DNA of 13,298 bases from Synergistaceae bacterium (GTDB lineage: Bacteria > Synergistota > Synergistia > Synergistales > Synergistaceae): the NCBI GenBank assembly GCA_012728505.1, contig JAAYEY010000256.1, forward strand, positions 1-13,298, read 5' to 3'. Below, in pieces: positions 8,207-13,298 of this stretch. Made by a program: the position numbers and the translations under genes. The notes under the pieces are model-generated. The model saw nothing but the letters and a program-made list of their open reading frames with translations, made no database searches and was not told the DNA's origin. Each line of letters opens with the position of its first letter. Position 1 is the stretch's first letter.

Positions 8207-8581
8207 CTACTTTACTTCTACCTTTGCTCCGGCTTCTTCAAGCTTCTTCACGATCTCATCAGCTTCGTCTTTGGTAACCTGCTCTTTTACGGCCTTAGGT
8301 GCGGCGTCAACGAGCTCCTTGGCTTCTTTGAGTCCGAGGCCTGTGATCTCACGAACAACTTTGATGACGCTGATTTTGTTTGCGCCAAACTCTGCGAGAA
8401 CAACGTCAAACTCTGTCTGTTCCTCTTCAACCGCTGCTACTGCGGCCCCAGCTGCTGCGGGCATCATCATTGCGGGTGCTGCTGCTGATACGCCAAACTT
8501 CTCTTCGAGTTCCTTTACGAGCTCTGAGAGCTCGAGAACTGACATTTCTTCAATTGCCTTGATAAGGTCTTCACGTTTCAT
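8207..8581 (-). CDS. rplL: 50S ribosomal protein L7/L12
   Basis: L7/L12 forms the flexible stalk of the large subunit and recruits translation GTPases such as EF-Tu and EF-G. At 124 residues it has normal length. It shows the N-terminal dimerisation domain (1-33), an Ala/Met/Pro/Gly-rich hinge (about 34-52) and the C-terminal factor-binding domain with [20 protein letters not shown] and the closing AGAKVEVK. A perfect AGGAGG lies 10 bases before the ATG. It follows rplJ by 71 bases in the same unit. Unusually, rpoB does not follow: a terminator and a converging gene come instead. Confidence 0.99.
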   Translation of the reverse strand: MKREDLIKAIEEMSVLELSELVKELEEKFGVSAAAPAMMMPAAAGAAVAAVEEEQTEFDVVLAEFGANKISVIKVVREITGLGLKEAKELVDAAPKAVKEQVTKDEADEIVKKLEEAGAKVEVK

Positions 8582-8652
8582 ATTATTTTATCCTCCTAAG
8601 GATTCTTTTTATTTTTTATGCTGCTATGCGGCAATTATTCCGCTGATGTAGA

Positions 8653-9180
8653 TTATGCTGCGTCTTTTTTGTCCTTGATCTGTGAGAGGCACGTAACAAG
8701 CCCTCTTGCAGGACCGGAAAGGACAGTGACCAGTCCCTGAAGGGGAGCTGCTATTGTCCTCACAACCTGAGCTATGAGAACATCCTTTGAAGGAAGGTCT
8801 GCCAGAACGAAAATCTGATCTTTTGTTAGGATCTTTCCGTCAAGGATTGCCGCCTTTATTACCAGCGCGTCGTTGCCCTTTTCCTTTGAAAAGTCGCGGA
8901 TAGTTTTAGCTACAGCGGCTACATCACCATAGGAAAGTACATAGCCGTTAGGACCCGTGTCATGCTCGGAAGCGCGGATTATCTTTGCTTCATCAAAAGC
9001 AATGCGCATAAGAGTGTTTTTACATACCTTCATCTCGCCGCCGGCTGCGCGGATACGTCTGCGGAAATCGCTAACTTTTTTAACAGTAAGTCCGCGGTAC
9101 TCAGTGATGAAAACTGCATTGCTCTTATTAAGCAGTTCGACCATGGAATCGATCATTTCACGTTTTGCTTGTGTTGGCAT
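8653..9180 (-). CDS. rplJ: 50S ribosomal protein L10
   Basis: L10 anchors L7/L12 dimers to 23S rRNA at the stalk base, and the L10-L12 complex represses its own mRNA by binding the leader. The 175-residue sequence carries the typical N-terminus (REMIDSMVELLNKSNAVFIT, then the EYRGLTV motif), a central RIRAAGGEMKVCKNTLMRIA block and a C-terminal helix expected to bind L7/L12 dimers, ending in KDKKDAA. A strong AGGAGGTG precedes the ATG. It is the first gene of the rplJL unit, preceded by an L10 leader. Confidence 0.99.
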   Translation of the reverse strand: MPTQAKREMIDSMVELLNKSNAVFITEYRGLTVKKVSDFRRRIRAAGGEMKVCKNTLMRIAFDEAKIIRASEHDTGPNGYVLSYGDVAAVAKTIRDFSKEKGNDALVIKAAILDGKILTKDQIFVLADLPSKDVLIAQVVRTIAAPLQGLVTVLSGPARGLVTCLSQIKDKKDAA

Positions 9181-9204
9181 TCAATTTCACCTCCTGTGTA
9201 TATT

Positions 9205-9358
9205 GTGATCGGATGCCGACAATAAAAAAGGCTTCCGTCACCCAAGGGAGTCCGGAAGCCATAATACGTGTCGTAGTAATTTTACAGGAACACGGTTATT
9301 CTTCGCAAACCTCGGCAGGAAATTAAGCGCAAGCGCACCTGCTGTCTTGAGTCTAAGC
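9205..9358 (-). ncRNA. Ribosomal protein L10 leader RNA
   Basis: The untranslated region before rplJ contains conserved elements of the L10 leader: AGACAGCAGGTGCGC (rc of about 9333-9347), then CCTGCCGAGGTTT (rc of 9307-9319), followed downstream by a terminator hairpin. The family is bound by the L10-(L12)n complex, which lowers expression of rplJ and rplL when the proteins are in excess. The 5' boundary is taken from the predicted start near 9358, the 3' end from the attenuator. Identification rests on remembered motif similarity and position, not on a covariance search. Confidence 0.75.
9224..9260 (-). terminator. Attenuator terminator within the rplJ leader
   Basis: On the minus strand GGCTTCCG (9260-9253) pairs with CGGAAGCC (9237-9230) around a 15-base loop, followed by TTTTTT (9229-9224). 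It lies between the promoter and the rplJ ribosome binding site, so full termination would silence rplJL. It must be conditional, most simply controlled through L10-L12 binding to the leader. It is too far from rplA to be that gene's terminator. Confidence 0.8.
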
Positions 9359-9364
9359 TGTGAT

Positions 9365-9393
9365 ACTATACAATAAAGATTATGTTTTGTACA
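9365..9393 (-). promoter_or_regulatory. Promoter for rplJ-rplL
   Basis: Minus strand TGTACA (9393-9388, 4 of 6 matches to TTGACA), a 17-base spacer and TATAGT (9370-9365, 5 of 6 matches). The start would be near 9358, just upstream of the L10 leader motifs. It is needed because the inverted gene at 9494-10210 and the bidirectional terminator at 10241-10272 separate rplJL from rplKA. Confidence 0.65.
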
Positions 9394-9418
9394 GTAAAAA
9401 ATTACTAGGCATTTTCTA

Positions 9419-9446
9419 TTGTTTTAAGTAACGACTACTGTACAAT
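9419..9446 (+). promoter_or_regulatory. Candidate promoter for the exported protein gene
   Basis: Plus strand TTGTTT (9419-9424), a 16-base spacer and TACAAT (9441-9446, 5 of 6). An alternative uses TGTACA (9439-9444) as the -35 with a poor -10 around 9461-9467 (TATTTA). The surrounding 100 bases are very AT-rich. Only the choice between the two is uncertain; a promoter must lie in this gap because rplJ diverges. Confidence 0.45.
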
Positions 9447-9493
9447 AAACATAAATTACATATTTAAATTTTTACTTCTTTGGGGGAATTTTT

Positions 9494-10210
9494 ATGAAAA
9501 AAGGTTTTTTTATCTTAGTACTTGTATCTATTTTGCTCTCTTTTGCATCTGCATCAATGGGGAAACCTATAGCGGAGGAATTTAGAAATAAAGACTACGA
9601 CTACTCTTCAGTCAAGACAGTGCTTCTTATGCCTGTTATGTATGAAATAACTATACCTACTTCTGAACCATTCTTAGATGATTCAGTACAGCAAAAATGG
9701 AAAGAGCTGACCTCACAGGCAAAGAGCGGATTCAACTTCATTGTAAAAACTCCTGAACAAATCATTGAAAGGGACAGCTTTGTAAAAGGCACGGATCCAA
9801 CAGAGAAATTGGACAGAGACAAGATTGCAGAAAAAGCTCTCTCTCTTTGTCCCGAGTACACAGACGCCATTATGACTGCAACTATTACAAAGTGCGAATA
9901 TACAAGTATCCACCACCCTCAAGAACTCGTATGGGAGACAAGATACGAAGACCGTTCCGTATATATTGACGGTAAATGGCAGACAAGAAGCGTTCCCATA
10001 AGATATCAGAATATAAAACCCGCATGGGATGAAATATTTGCATTAGGAGCTGTTAGGCTTGAGCTCCGCAACTCTAAGGACAACACTCTCATCTATGGAG
10101 TTAATGTTACCGCAAACACTTCAGAAGATCTCTTCACGGCACTTCCAACACTTACAAAACATATCAGCAACATAATCGAAAACACCGTTAAAAGAATACC
10201 AAGAAAATAA
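9494..10210 (+). CDS. Exported protein of unknown function
   Basis: A 238-residue protein that I do not recognise. It has a clear signal peptide: MKKG, a hydrophobic stretch to residue 18, and probable cleavage after A20 (ASA). No cysteine follows, so it is not a lipoprotein. The mature part starts basic and polar, then YDYSSVKTVLLMPVMYE, reminiscent of the first strand of small envelope proteins of the DUF4136/LPP20 kind, though too weak to assign. A central segment has CxxxxDAIMTATITKCEY, with two cysteines about 18 residues apart, and the C-terminal third alternates strands (VRLELRNSKDNTLIYGVNV). GGGGG lies 7 bases before the ATG. It interrupts the ribosomal operon on the opposite strand, with its own promoter region and a strong terminator 30 bases after the stop. 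A self-contained inserted unit is likely; its role is unknown. Confidence 0.8.
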   Translation: MKKGFFILVLVSILLSFASASMGKPIAEEFRNKDYDYSSVKTVLLMPVMYEITIPTSEPFLDDSVQQKWKELTSQAKSGFNFIVKTPEQIIERDSFVKGTDPTEKLDRDKIAEKALSLCPEYTDAIMTATITKCEYTSIHHPQELVWETRYEDRSVYIDGKWQTRSVPIRYQNIKPAWDEIFALGAVRLELRNSKDNTLIYGVNVTANTSEDLFTALPTLTKHISNIIENTVKRIPRK

Positions 10211-10240
10211 CCTAGCAACATAAATAAAAAAATAATAGAA

Positions 10241-10272
10241 AAAAAGGGGTACGCCTAAGCGTCCCCCTTTTT
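10241..10272. terminator. Bidirectional terminator between the exported gene and rplA
   Basis: A 14 bp stem with one mismatch, AAAAAGGGGTACGC (10241-10254) and GCGTCCCCCTTTTT (10259-10272), with a CTAA tetraloop. T-runs lie on both sides, so it can end the plus-strand exported gene and, from the other side, rplA, whose stop is 20 bases away. Confidence 0.92.
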
Positions 10273-10291
10273 AATTTAAAAGTATTCAGTT

Positions 10292-11002
10292 TTATTCAGC
10301 TGTAACATCTTTTATGGCTTGTAAAGGATCTATAGATATCCCTACTCCCATGGTAGATGTAATCGTTACACCCTTTACATAGGTACCTTTAACAGCGGCA
10401 GGGCGAGCTTTGACGATAGCCTTGAAAAGAGCTTTAACGTTGCTTTCAAGGTTCTCAACAGGGAAAGATGCTCTTCCGACTGCATTGTGTATGATAGCTG
10501 TTTTGTCAACACGGAACTCGATACGGCCAGCTTTGATTTCCTTCACAGCATCGGCAACATCGAACGTAACTGTGTTTGCCTTCGCACTTGGCATAAGTCC
10601 GCGTGGTCCGAGAACCTTGCCGAGGCGTCCGGCTAATTTCATTATGTCCGGTGTGGCGATTACTGCATCAAAATCCATTCTGCCGTCAGCGATCTCTTTT
10701 ACAAGATCTTCGCCGCCGACGATTTCCGCGCCTGCTTCTTGAGCTTCCGCCTGTTTGTCGCCGAGTGCAAGAACACACACTTTCTTGGTGTGGCCTGTAC
10801 CGTGCGGAAGGACTAGAGTACTTCGAACCTGCTGGTCTGCATGACGGGGGTCTACGCCGAGACGAACATGGAGTTCAAGGCTCTCGTCAAATTTGGCGGT
10901 TGCGTTTTCCTTTGCCATAGCGACAGCCTCTGAAATTGAATACTGCTTTGTAAGATCGACCTTTTCGAGCAGTGCTTTGTAACGTTTACCTCTTTTTGGC
11001 AT
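10292..11002 (-). CDS. rplA: 50S ribosomal protein L1
   Basis: L1 forms the mobile L1 stalk near the ribosomal E site and also represses its own operon by binding mRNA. The 236-residue protein shows the usual blocks: [68 protein letters not shown] and the C-terminal [21 protein letters not shown]. The GPRGLMP loop continues SAKANTVT where many homologues have NPKxGTVT, a mild variation. GAGGAGG lies 8 bases before the ATG. It follows rplK by 88 bases containing a candidate L1-binding hairpin, and ends at the bidirectional terminator. Confidence 0.99.
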   Translation of the reverse strand: MPKRGKRYKALLEKVDLTKQYSISEAVAMAKENATAKFDESLELHVRLGVDPRHADQQVRSTLVLPHGTGHTKKVCVLALGDKQAEAQEAGAEIVGGEDLVKEIADGRMDFDAVIATPDIMKLAGRLGKVLGPRGLMPSAKANTVTFDVADAVKEIKAGRIEFRVDKTAIIHNAVGRASFPVENLESNVKALFKAIVKARPAAVKGTYVKGVTITSTMGVGISIDPLQAIKDVTAE

Positions 11003-11016
11003 TGTTATTCCTCCTC

Positions 11017-11051
11017 GTGGTAATGTCGGAAGCTTCTAAACTTCCTCCCAC
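11017..11051 (-). promoter_or_regulatory. Candidate L1-binding autoregulatory RNA site
   Basis: In the rplK-rplA gap the transcript can fold as GTGG (11051-11048) with CCAC (11020-11017), an asymmetric internal loop (GA against GACATTA), and an inner GGAAG/CTTCC stem. This layout, a GTGGGAGG strand opposite an ACCAC strand, resembles the L1 site that mimics its 23S rRNA target. It lies just before the rplA ribosome binding site, where L1 could block translation. Supported by shape and position only. Confidence 0.55.
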
Positions 11052-11090
11052 ATCCTGATCATTCTCAGGAAGTTGATGTTTACTCTTTGG

Positions 11091-11516
11091 TTATTTACTT
11101 ACTTCGATCCCCATTGAACGGGCTGTTCCTTCAATCATCTGCATTGCTGCTTCAATGTCGTTGGCGTTGAGGTCAGGCATCTTAAGAGCAGCTATCTCTT
11201 GAACCTGTTTTTTCGTTATCTTACCTACCTTGTCCTTATTGGGAACTGAAGATCCTTTTTCCTTTCCTGCGGCTTTTTTGATCAAAATACTTGCCGGAGG
11301 AGTCTTAAGGATGAAAGTAAAGCTGCGGTCTGCATATACTGTAATCACGACCGGGATAATCATCCCAACTTTGTCTGCCGTCTTGGCATTGAATGCCTTA
11401 ACGAATTCCATTATGTTGATTCCGCGCTGTCCGAGCGCCGGTCCTACCGGTGGCGCGGGTGTCGCCTTTCCTGCGGGGAGCTGAAGTTTAAGCTCTCCAA
11501 TTACTTTTTTTGCCAT
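11091..11516 (-). CDS. rplK: 50S ribosomal protein L11
   Basis: L11 binds the GTPase-associated centre of 23S rRNA with L10 and is needed for RelA activation in bacteria that have it. The 141-residue sequence is standard: N-terminal [20 protein letters not shown] with GINIMEF, central [11 protein letters not shown], and the C-terminal RNA-binding domain with [17 protein letters not shown] and [21 protein letters not shown] precedes the ATG by about 10 bases. nusG lies 108 bases upstream, with a weak GCCC-AAAA-GGGC hairpin in the gap that may modulate read-through. Confidence 0.99.
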   Translation of the reverse strand: MAKKVIGELKLQLPAGKATPAPPVGPALGQRGINIMEFVKAFNAKTADKVGMIIPVVITVYADRSFTFILKTPPASILIKKAAGKEKGSSVPNKDKVGKITKKQVQEIAALKMPDLNANDIEAAMQMIEGTARSMGIEVSK

Positions 11517-11624
11517 AGTACATGTTACCTCCTTGGTTTTTGCTGCTTAATGTAAAAGCCCTTTTGGGCGATTATTCTTTTGTCAATGTGCGTAAGAAAA
11601 AACGAGAGCAAAACTATCTATAAA

Positions 11625-12176
11625 TTAGATCTTTTCAAGTTCTGTATAATCAGCTTCAACTATGGTTTCACGGCCAAATACTGATATGCTGAATTTAATC
11701 TTGCCTTTATCGGCATCAATCGAAACAACAGGACCGGCATGTCCTGCGAAGGGGCCACTCTTGACTTGGATATTCTCTCCAACTTGGAAATCGACCTCAA
11801 TCTTCGGCTTGGCTTCCTTGCTAAGCTTGCTCATGATCTCTTCTACCTCTTTAGGCGTAAGAGGGATTGGGTGATTACCCGACCCAACAAAACCCGTTAC
11901 TCCGGGGGTATGACGCACTACATACCAAGACTGATCCTCGAGTATCATTTCTACAAGCACATAGCTCGGAAATAATTTTCTCTTGACCCGCTTTGTTTTA
12001 CCATCTTTGATATAGACTTTTTCTTCGATGGGAACGAGGACACGGAAGATTCTGTCTTCCATACCCATAGTTGCGATCCTCTGCTCGAGGTTCGCCATGA
12101 CCTTATTCTCATAACCAGAATAGGTCTGAACTATGTACCATCTGCGTTCCTGTGTGTTCCCAAATAATTCGCTCAT
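11625..12176 (-). CDS. nusG: Transcription termination/antitermination factor NusG
   Basis: NusG binds RNA polymerase through its NGN domain and couples it to Rho or to ribosomal S10 through a KOW domain. The 183-residue protein has NGN features (RRWYIVQTYSGYENKV from about residue 11; SYVLVEM; RHTPGVTGFVG) and a C-terminal KOW domain (VKSGPFAGHAGPVVSID, FGRETIVEADYTELEKI). No insert is present between the domains. The ATG has no nearby Shine-Dalgarno: GGAGGTG (12209-12203) is 26 bases upstream, with a GC hairpin in between. No in-frame ATG, GTG or TTG exists closer to that GGAGGTG, so the ATG at 12176 stands. It follows secE by 72 bases. Confidence 0.98.
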   Translation of the reverse strand: MSELFGNTQERRWYIVQTYSGYENKVMANLEQRIATMGMEDRIFRVLVPIEEKVYIKDGKTKRVKRKLFPSYVLVEMILEDQSWYVVRHTPGVTGFVGSGNHPIPLTPKEVEEIMSKLSKEAKPKIEVDFQVGENIQVKSGPFAGHAGPVVSIDADKGKIKFSISVFGRETIVEADYTELEKI

Positions 12177-12209
12177 GATTAAAAGAGGGCCGCCGCCCCC
12201 TTCACCTCC
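12177..12209 (-). promoter_or_regulatory. Hairpin-bridged ribosome binding site of nusG
   Basis: Minus strand: GGAGGTG (12209-12203), A, then a 7 bp stem AGGGGGC (12201-12195)/GCCCTCT (12190-12184) with a GGCG loop and one G-U, then TTTAATC and the ATG. Folding removes 18 bases, leaving about 8-10 bases between Shine-Dalgarno and start. The stem is also followed by TTTT, so it could act as a weak terminator after secE. Confidence 0.6.
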
Positions 12210-12248
12210 AGGTTACAATCAAGACTCGAAAGCTCTAAATGTTCCAGG

Positions 12249-12431
12249 CTATCGGACAATCTTGGAGAAAATTCCAGTAAGAAGCAAATCTACCAGCCCG
12301 AGATAAACTGAAACCATGAAAGTTACCACTATGACCACAAGCGTTGAATACCACATCTGCTGTTTAGTTGGCCACGTGACTTTTCTCAGTTCAGCTCTTG
12401 ATTCTCGGATATAGTCGAGGACTTTTTCCAT
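12249..12431 (-). CDS. secE: Preprotein translocase subunit SecE
   Basis: SecE clamps SecY in the inner-membrane protein channel. The 60-residue protein is the short single-span bacterial form: an amphipathic start (MEKVLDYIRESR), the conserved AELRKVTWPTKQQ motif (about 14-26), then one membrane segment (about 29-52, TLVVIVVTFMVSVYLGLVDL). The ATG at 12431 is chosen because GAGGAGG lies 8 bases upstream and the protein begins as homologues do. A longer open frame upstream runs into tRNA-Trp and is spurious. It is read after rpmG and tRNA-Trp and before nusG. Confidence 0.97.
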   Translation of the reverse strand: MEKVLDYIRESRAELRKVTWPTKQQMWYSTLVVIVVTFMVSVYLGLVDLLLTGIFSKIVR

Positions 12432-12500
12432 CACCCCGACCTCCTCATTTTTCGACTTTAATATTTTTGTAACTTTAAATAAAAACCAGAAAAAACAAAA

Positions 12501-12578
12501 TGGCAGGCCTGGAAGGATTCGAACCCTCAACCCCCGCATTTGGAGTGCGGTGCTCTAACCAGTTCGAGCTACAGACCT
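12501..12578 (-). tRNA. tRNA-Trp (anticodon CCA)
   Basis: A 78-base cloverleaf on the minus strand with encoded CCA and discriminator G. The acceptor AGGTCTG pairs with CAGGCCT (one T-G wobble), and the anticodon stem CCGCA/TGCGG holds the loop CTCCAAA, giving CCA. It lies between rpmG (21 bases away) and secE (69 bases away). No promoter or terminator is visible on either side, so it is probably cut out of the rpmG-secE-nusG transcript. Confidence 0.97.
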
Positions 12579-12599
12579 GCGTGCGGAGGCTATTTTACC

Positions 12600-12749
12600 T
12601 TACTTAGACTCCTTATGCAAGGTGTGTTTGTCACAGAACTTGCAGTATTTCTTTTTTTCAAGTTTTTTTGTAGCTTTTTTCTTGTTTACTGTTGTCACAT
12701 AATTGCGCCGCTTGCACTCTGTACACTGAAGACCGACGATATCCGCCAT
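12600..12749 (-). CDS. rpmG: 50S ribosomal protein L33
   Basis: A 49-residue ribosomal protein of the large subunit near the E site. The sequence begins [17 protein letters not shown] and ends [14 protein letters not shown]. Two CxxC pairs (C9/C12 and C36/C39) make this the zinc-binding (C+) form, which in bacteria that keep both forms is replaced by a cysteine-free paralogue under zinc shortage. TGGAG lies about 9 bases before the ATG. It is easily missed because of its length, but position between tuf and tRNA-Trp/secE is classic. Confidence 0.97.
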   Translation of the reverse strand: MADIVGLQCTECKRRNYVTTVNKKKATKKLEKKKYCKFCDKHTLHKESK

Positions 12750-12767
12750 TATCTTTTCACTCCATAC

Positions 12768-12804
12768 AAAAAAAATTTTAACGGGCAGCTGGGTACAGCC
12801 GCCC
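12768..12804 (-). terminator. Terminator-like hairpin between tuf and rpmG
   Basis: Minus strand GGGCGGCTG (12804-12796) pairs with CAGCTGCCC (12791-12783), a 9 bp stem with one G-U and a TACC loop. A run of eight T (12775-12768) follows, but 7 bases separate it from the stem, so termination may be weak or partial. The T-run ends only 19 bases before the rpmG ATG, leaving no room for a separate rpmG promoter after it. Read-through from tuf is therefore likely. Confidence 0.6.
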
Positions 12805-12817
12805 TGGGTTACAACTT

Positions 12818-13298
12818 TTAGGCTATTATCTCAGTAACGACGCCGGCGCCAACAGTACGGCCACCTTCGCGTACTGCGAAACGAAGCCCGGGCTGCATAG
12901 CGATCGGTACTATAAGATCTACTTCAAAGGTACTGTTGTCCCCCGGCATTACCATTTCTATGCCTTCTTCCAACTTGATGTCTCCGGTTACGTCCGTGGT
13001 GCGGAAGTAGAACTGAGGCTTGTAACCTGAGAAGAACGGTGTGTGACGGCCGCCCTCTTCTTTCTTAAGTACATAGACTTCGCCCTTAAAGTGCTTGTGA
13101 GGCTTGATGCTTCCGGGCTTAGCCAGTACCTGACCGCGCTCAACATCGTCTTTGCCCACACCGCGAAGGAGTACTCCTACGTTGTCTCCTGCTTCAGCAT
13201 CATCAAGTATTTTGCGGAACATTTCAAGGCTGGTAGCAACTGTCTTGTGGGTGTCTTTCATGCCTACGATTTCTACTTCTTCGCCTGGCTTGATTATC
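12818..13298 (-). CDS. tuf: Elongation factor Tu, domains 2-3 (5' end beyond the window)
   Basis: EF-Tu carries aminoacyl-tRNA to the ribosome as a GTP complex. The window holds the last 160 residues of about 395-400: [20 protein letters not shown] (start of the visible part, domain 2), [40 protein letters not shown], then domain 3 with [40 protein letters not shown] and the standard ending [14 protein letters not shown]. The frame is open to the window edge, so the internal methionine at 13261 is not the start. The GTPase domain lies outside. tuf opens the visible part of the rpmG-secE-nusG-rpl block. Confidence 0.98.
   Translation of the reverse strand, partial: IIKPGEEVEIVGMKDTHKTVATSLEMFRKILDDAEAGDNVGVLLRGVGKDDVERGQVLAKPGSIKPHKHFKGEVYVLKKEEGGRHTPFFSGYKPQFYFRTTDVTGDIKLEEGIEMVMPGDNSTFEVDLIVPIAMQPGLRFAVREGGRTVGAGVVTEIIA

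Noticed and set aside
11557..11568. GCCC-AAAA-GGGC hairpin followed by TTTT between nusG and rplK
   Set aside because: The stem is only 4 bp, so it is unlikely to terminate transcription. It is noted under rplK but not called as a terminator.
11581..11586. Perfect TTGACA on the minus strand before rplK, as a possible rplK promoter
   Set aside because: At 15-19 bases downstream there is only GC-rich hairpin sequence and no -10-like hexamer.
12179..12205. Short GTG-initiated ORF (about 8 codons) overlapping the nusG leader
   Set aside because: It would start within the GGAGGTG itself, has no convincing ribosome binding site of its own, and lies in the hairpin. A leader peptide cannot be supported.
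12432..12539. Upstream extension of secE to a start at 12539
   Set aside because: The extension would translate part of tRNA-Trp, while the ATG at 12431 has a strong GAGGAGG and gives a normal SecE N-terminus.

Overview
The window looks like a chromosomal segment from a diderm anaerobe, most plausibly Synergistota. That placement is an inference from the gene set: a canonical bacterial tuf-rpmG-tRNA-Trp-secE-nusG-rplK-rplA-rplJ-rplL block, a giant AsmA/TamB-like protein that implies an outer membrane, signal-peptide exported proteins, and cobamide salvage genes. No marker here fixes the taxon. Gene content is mostly housekeeping. I do not see a defence system, CRISPR array, transposon or prophage.

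Left part (1-6530, all minus strand): a tightly packed operon read from right to left. It starts with a 1233-residue AsmA/TamB-like envelope protein (TTG start), then cobU, cobS, a Cof-type HAD phosphatase and metF, which runs off the left edge. All four junctions overlap by 1 to 11 bases, so translation is probably coupled. CobU and CobS assemble the cobamide nucleotide loop. MetF makes methyl-tetrahydrofolate, the methyl donor for B12-dependent methionine synthase, so the downstream genes share a B12/one-carbon theme. The HAD enzyme could supply the missing phosphatase step.

Middle (6531-8206): a tRNA-Ala(GGC) gene on the minus strand has a perfect consensus sigma-70 promoter (TTGACA, 17 bp, TATAAT) and its own terminator. 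Diverging from it on the plus strand is an exported phosphodiester glycosidase (NAGPA family) with almost no room for a leader. It ends at a bidirectional terminator shared with rplL.

Right part (8207-13298): the translation/transcription block, read from right to left: tuf (5' end missing), rpmG, tRNA-Trp, secE, nusG, rplK, rplA, then rplJ and rplL. It is broken between rplA and rplJ by a plus-strand gene for an unrecognised exported protein with its own promoter region and a terminator shared with rplA. The rplJL unit has its own promoter, an L10-leader with attenuator, and ends without rpoB following. A candidate L1 autoregulatory RNA lies between rplK and rplA. Upstream of nusG the only good Shine-Dalgarno sequence is 26 bases from the ATG, but a GC-rich hairpin between them could bring it to normal distance.

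The most interesting points are the hairpin-bridged nusG ribosome binding site, the exported gene splitting the ribosomal cluster, the repeated TGTACA motifs in its divergent control region, and the HAD gene embedded in the cobamide operon.
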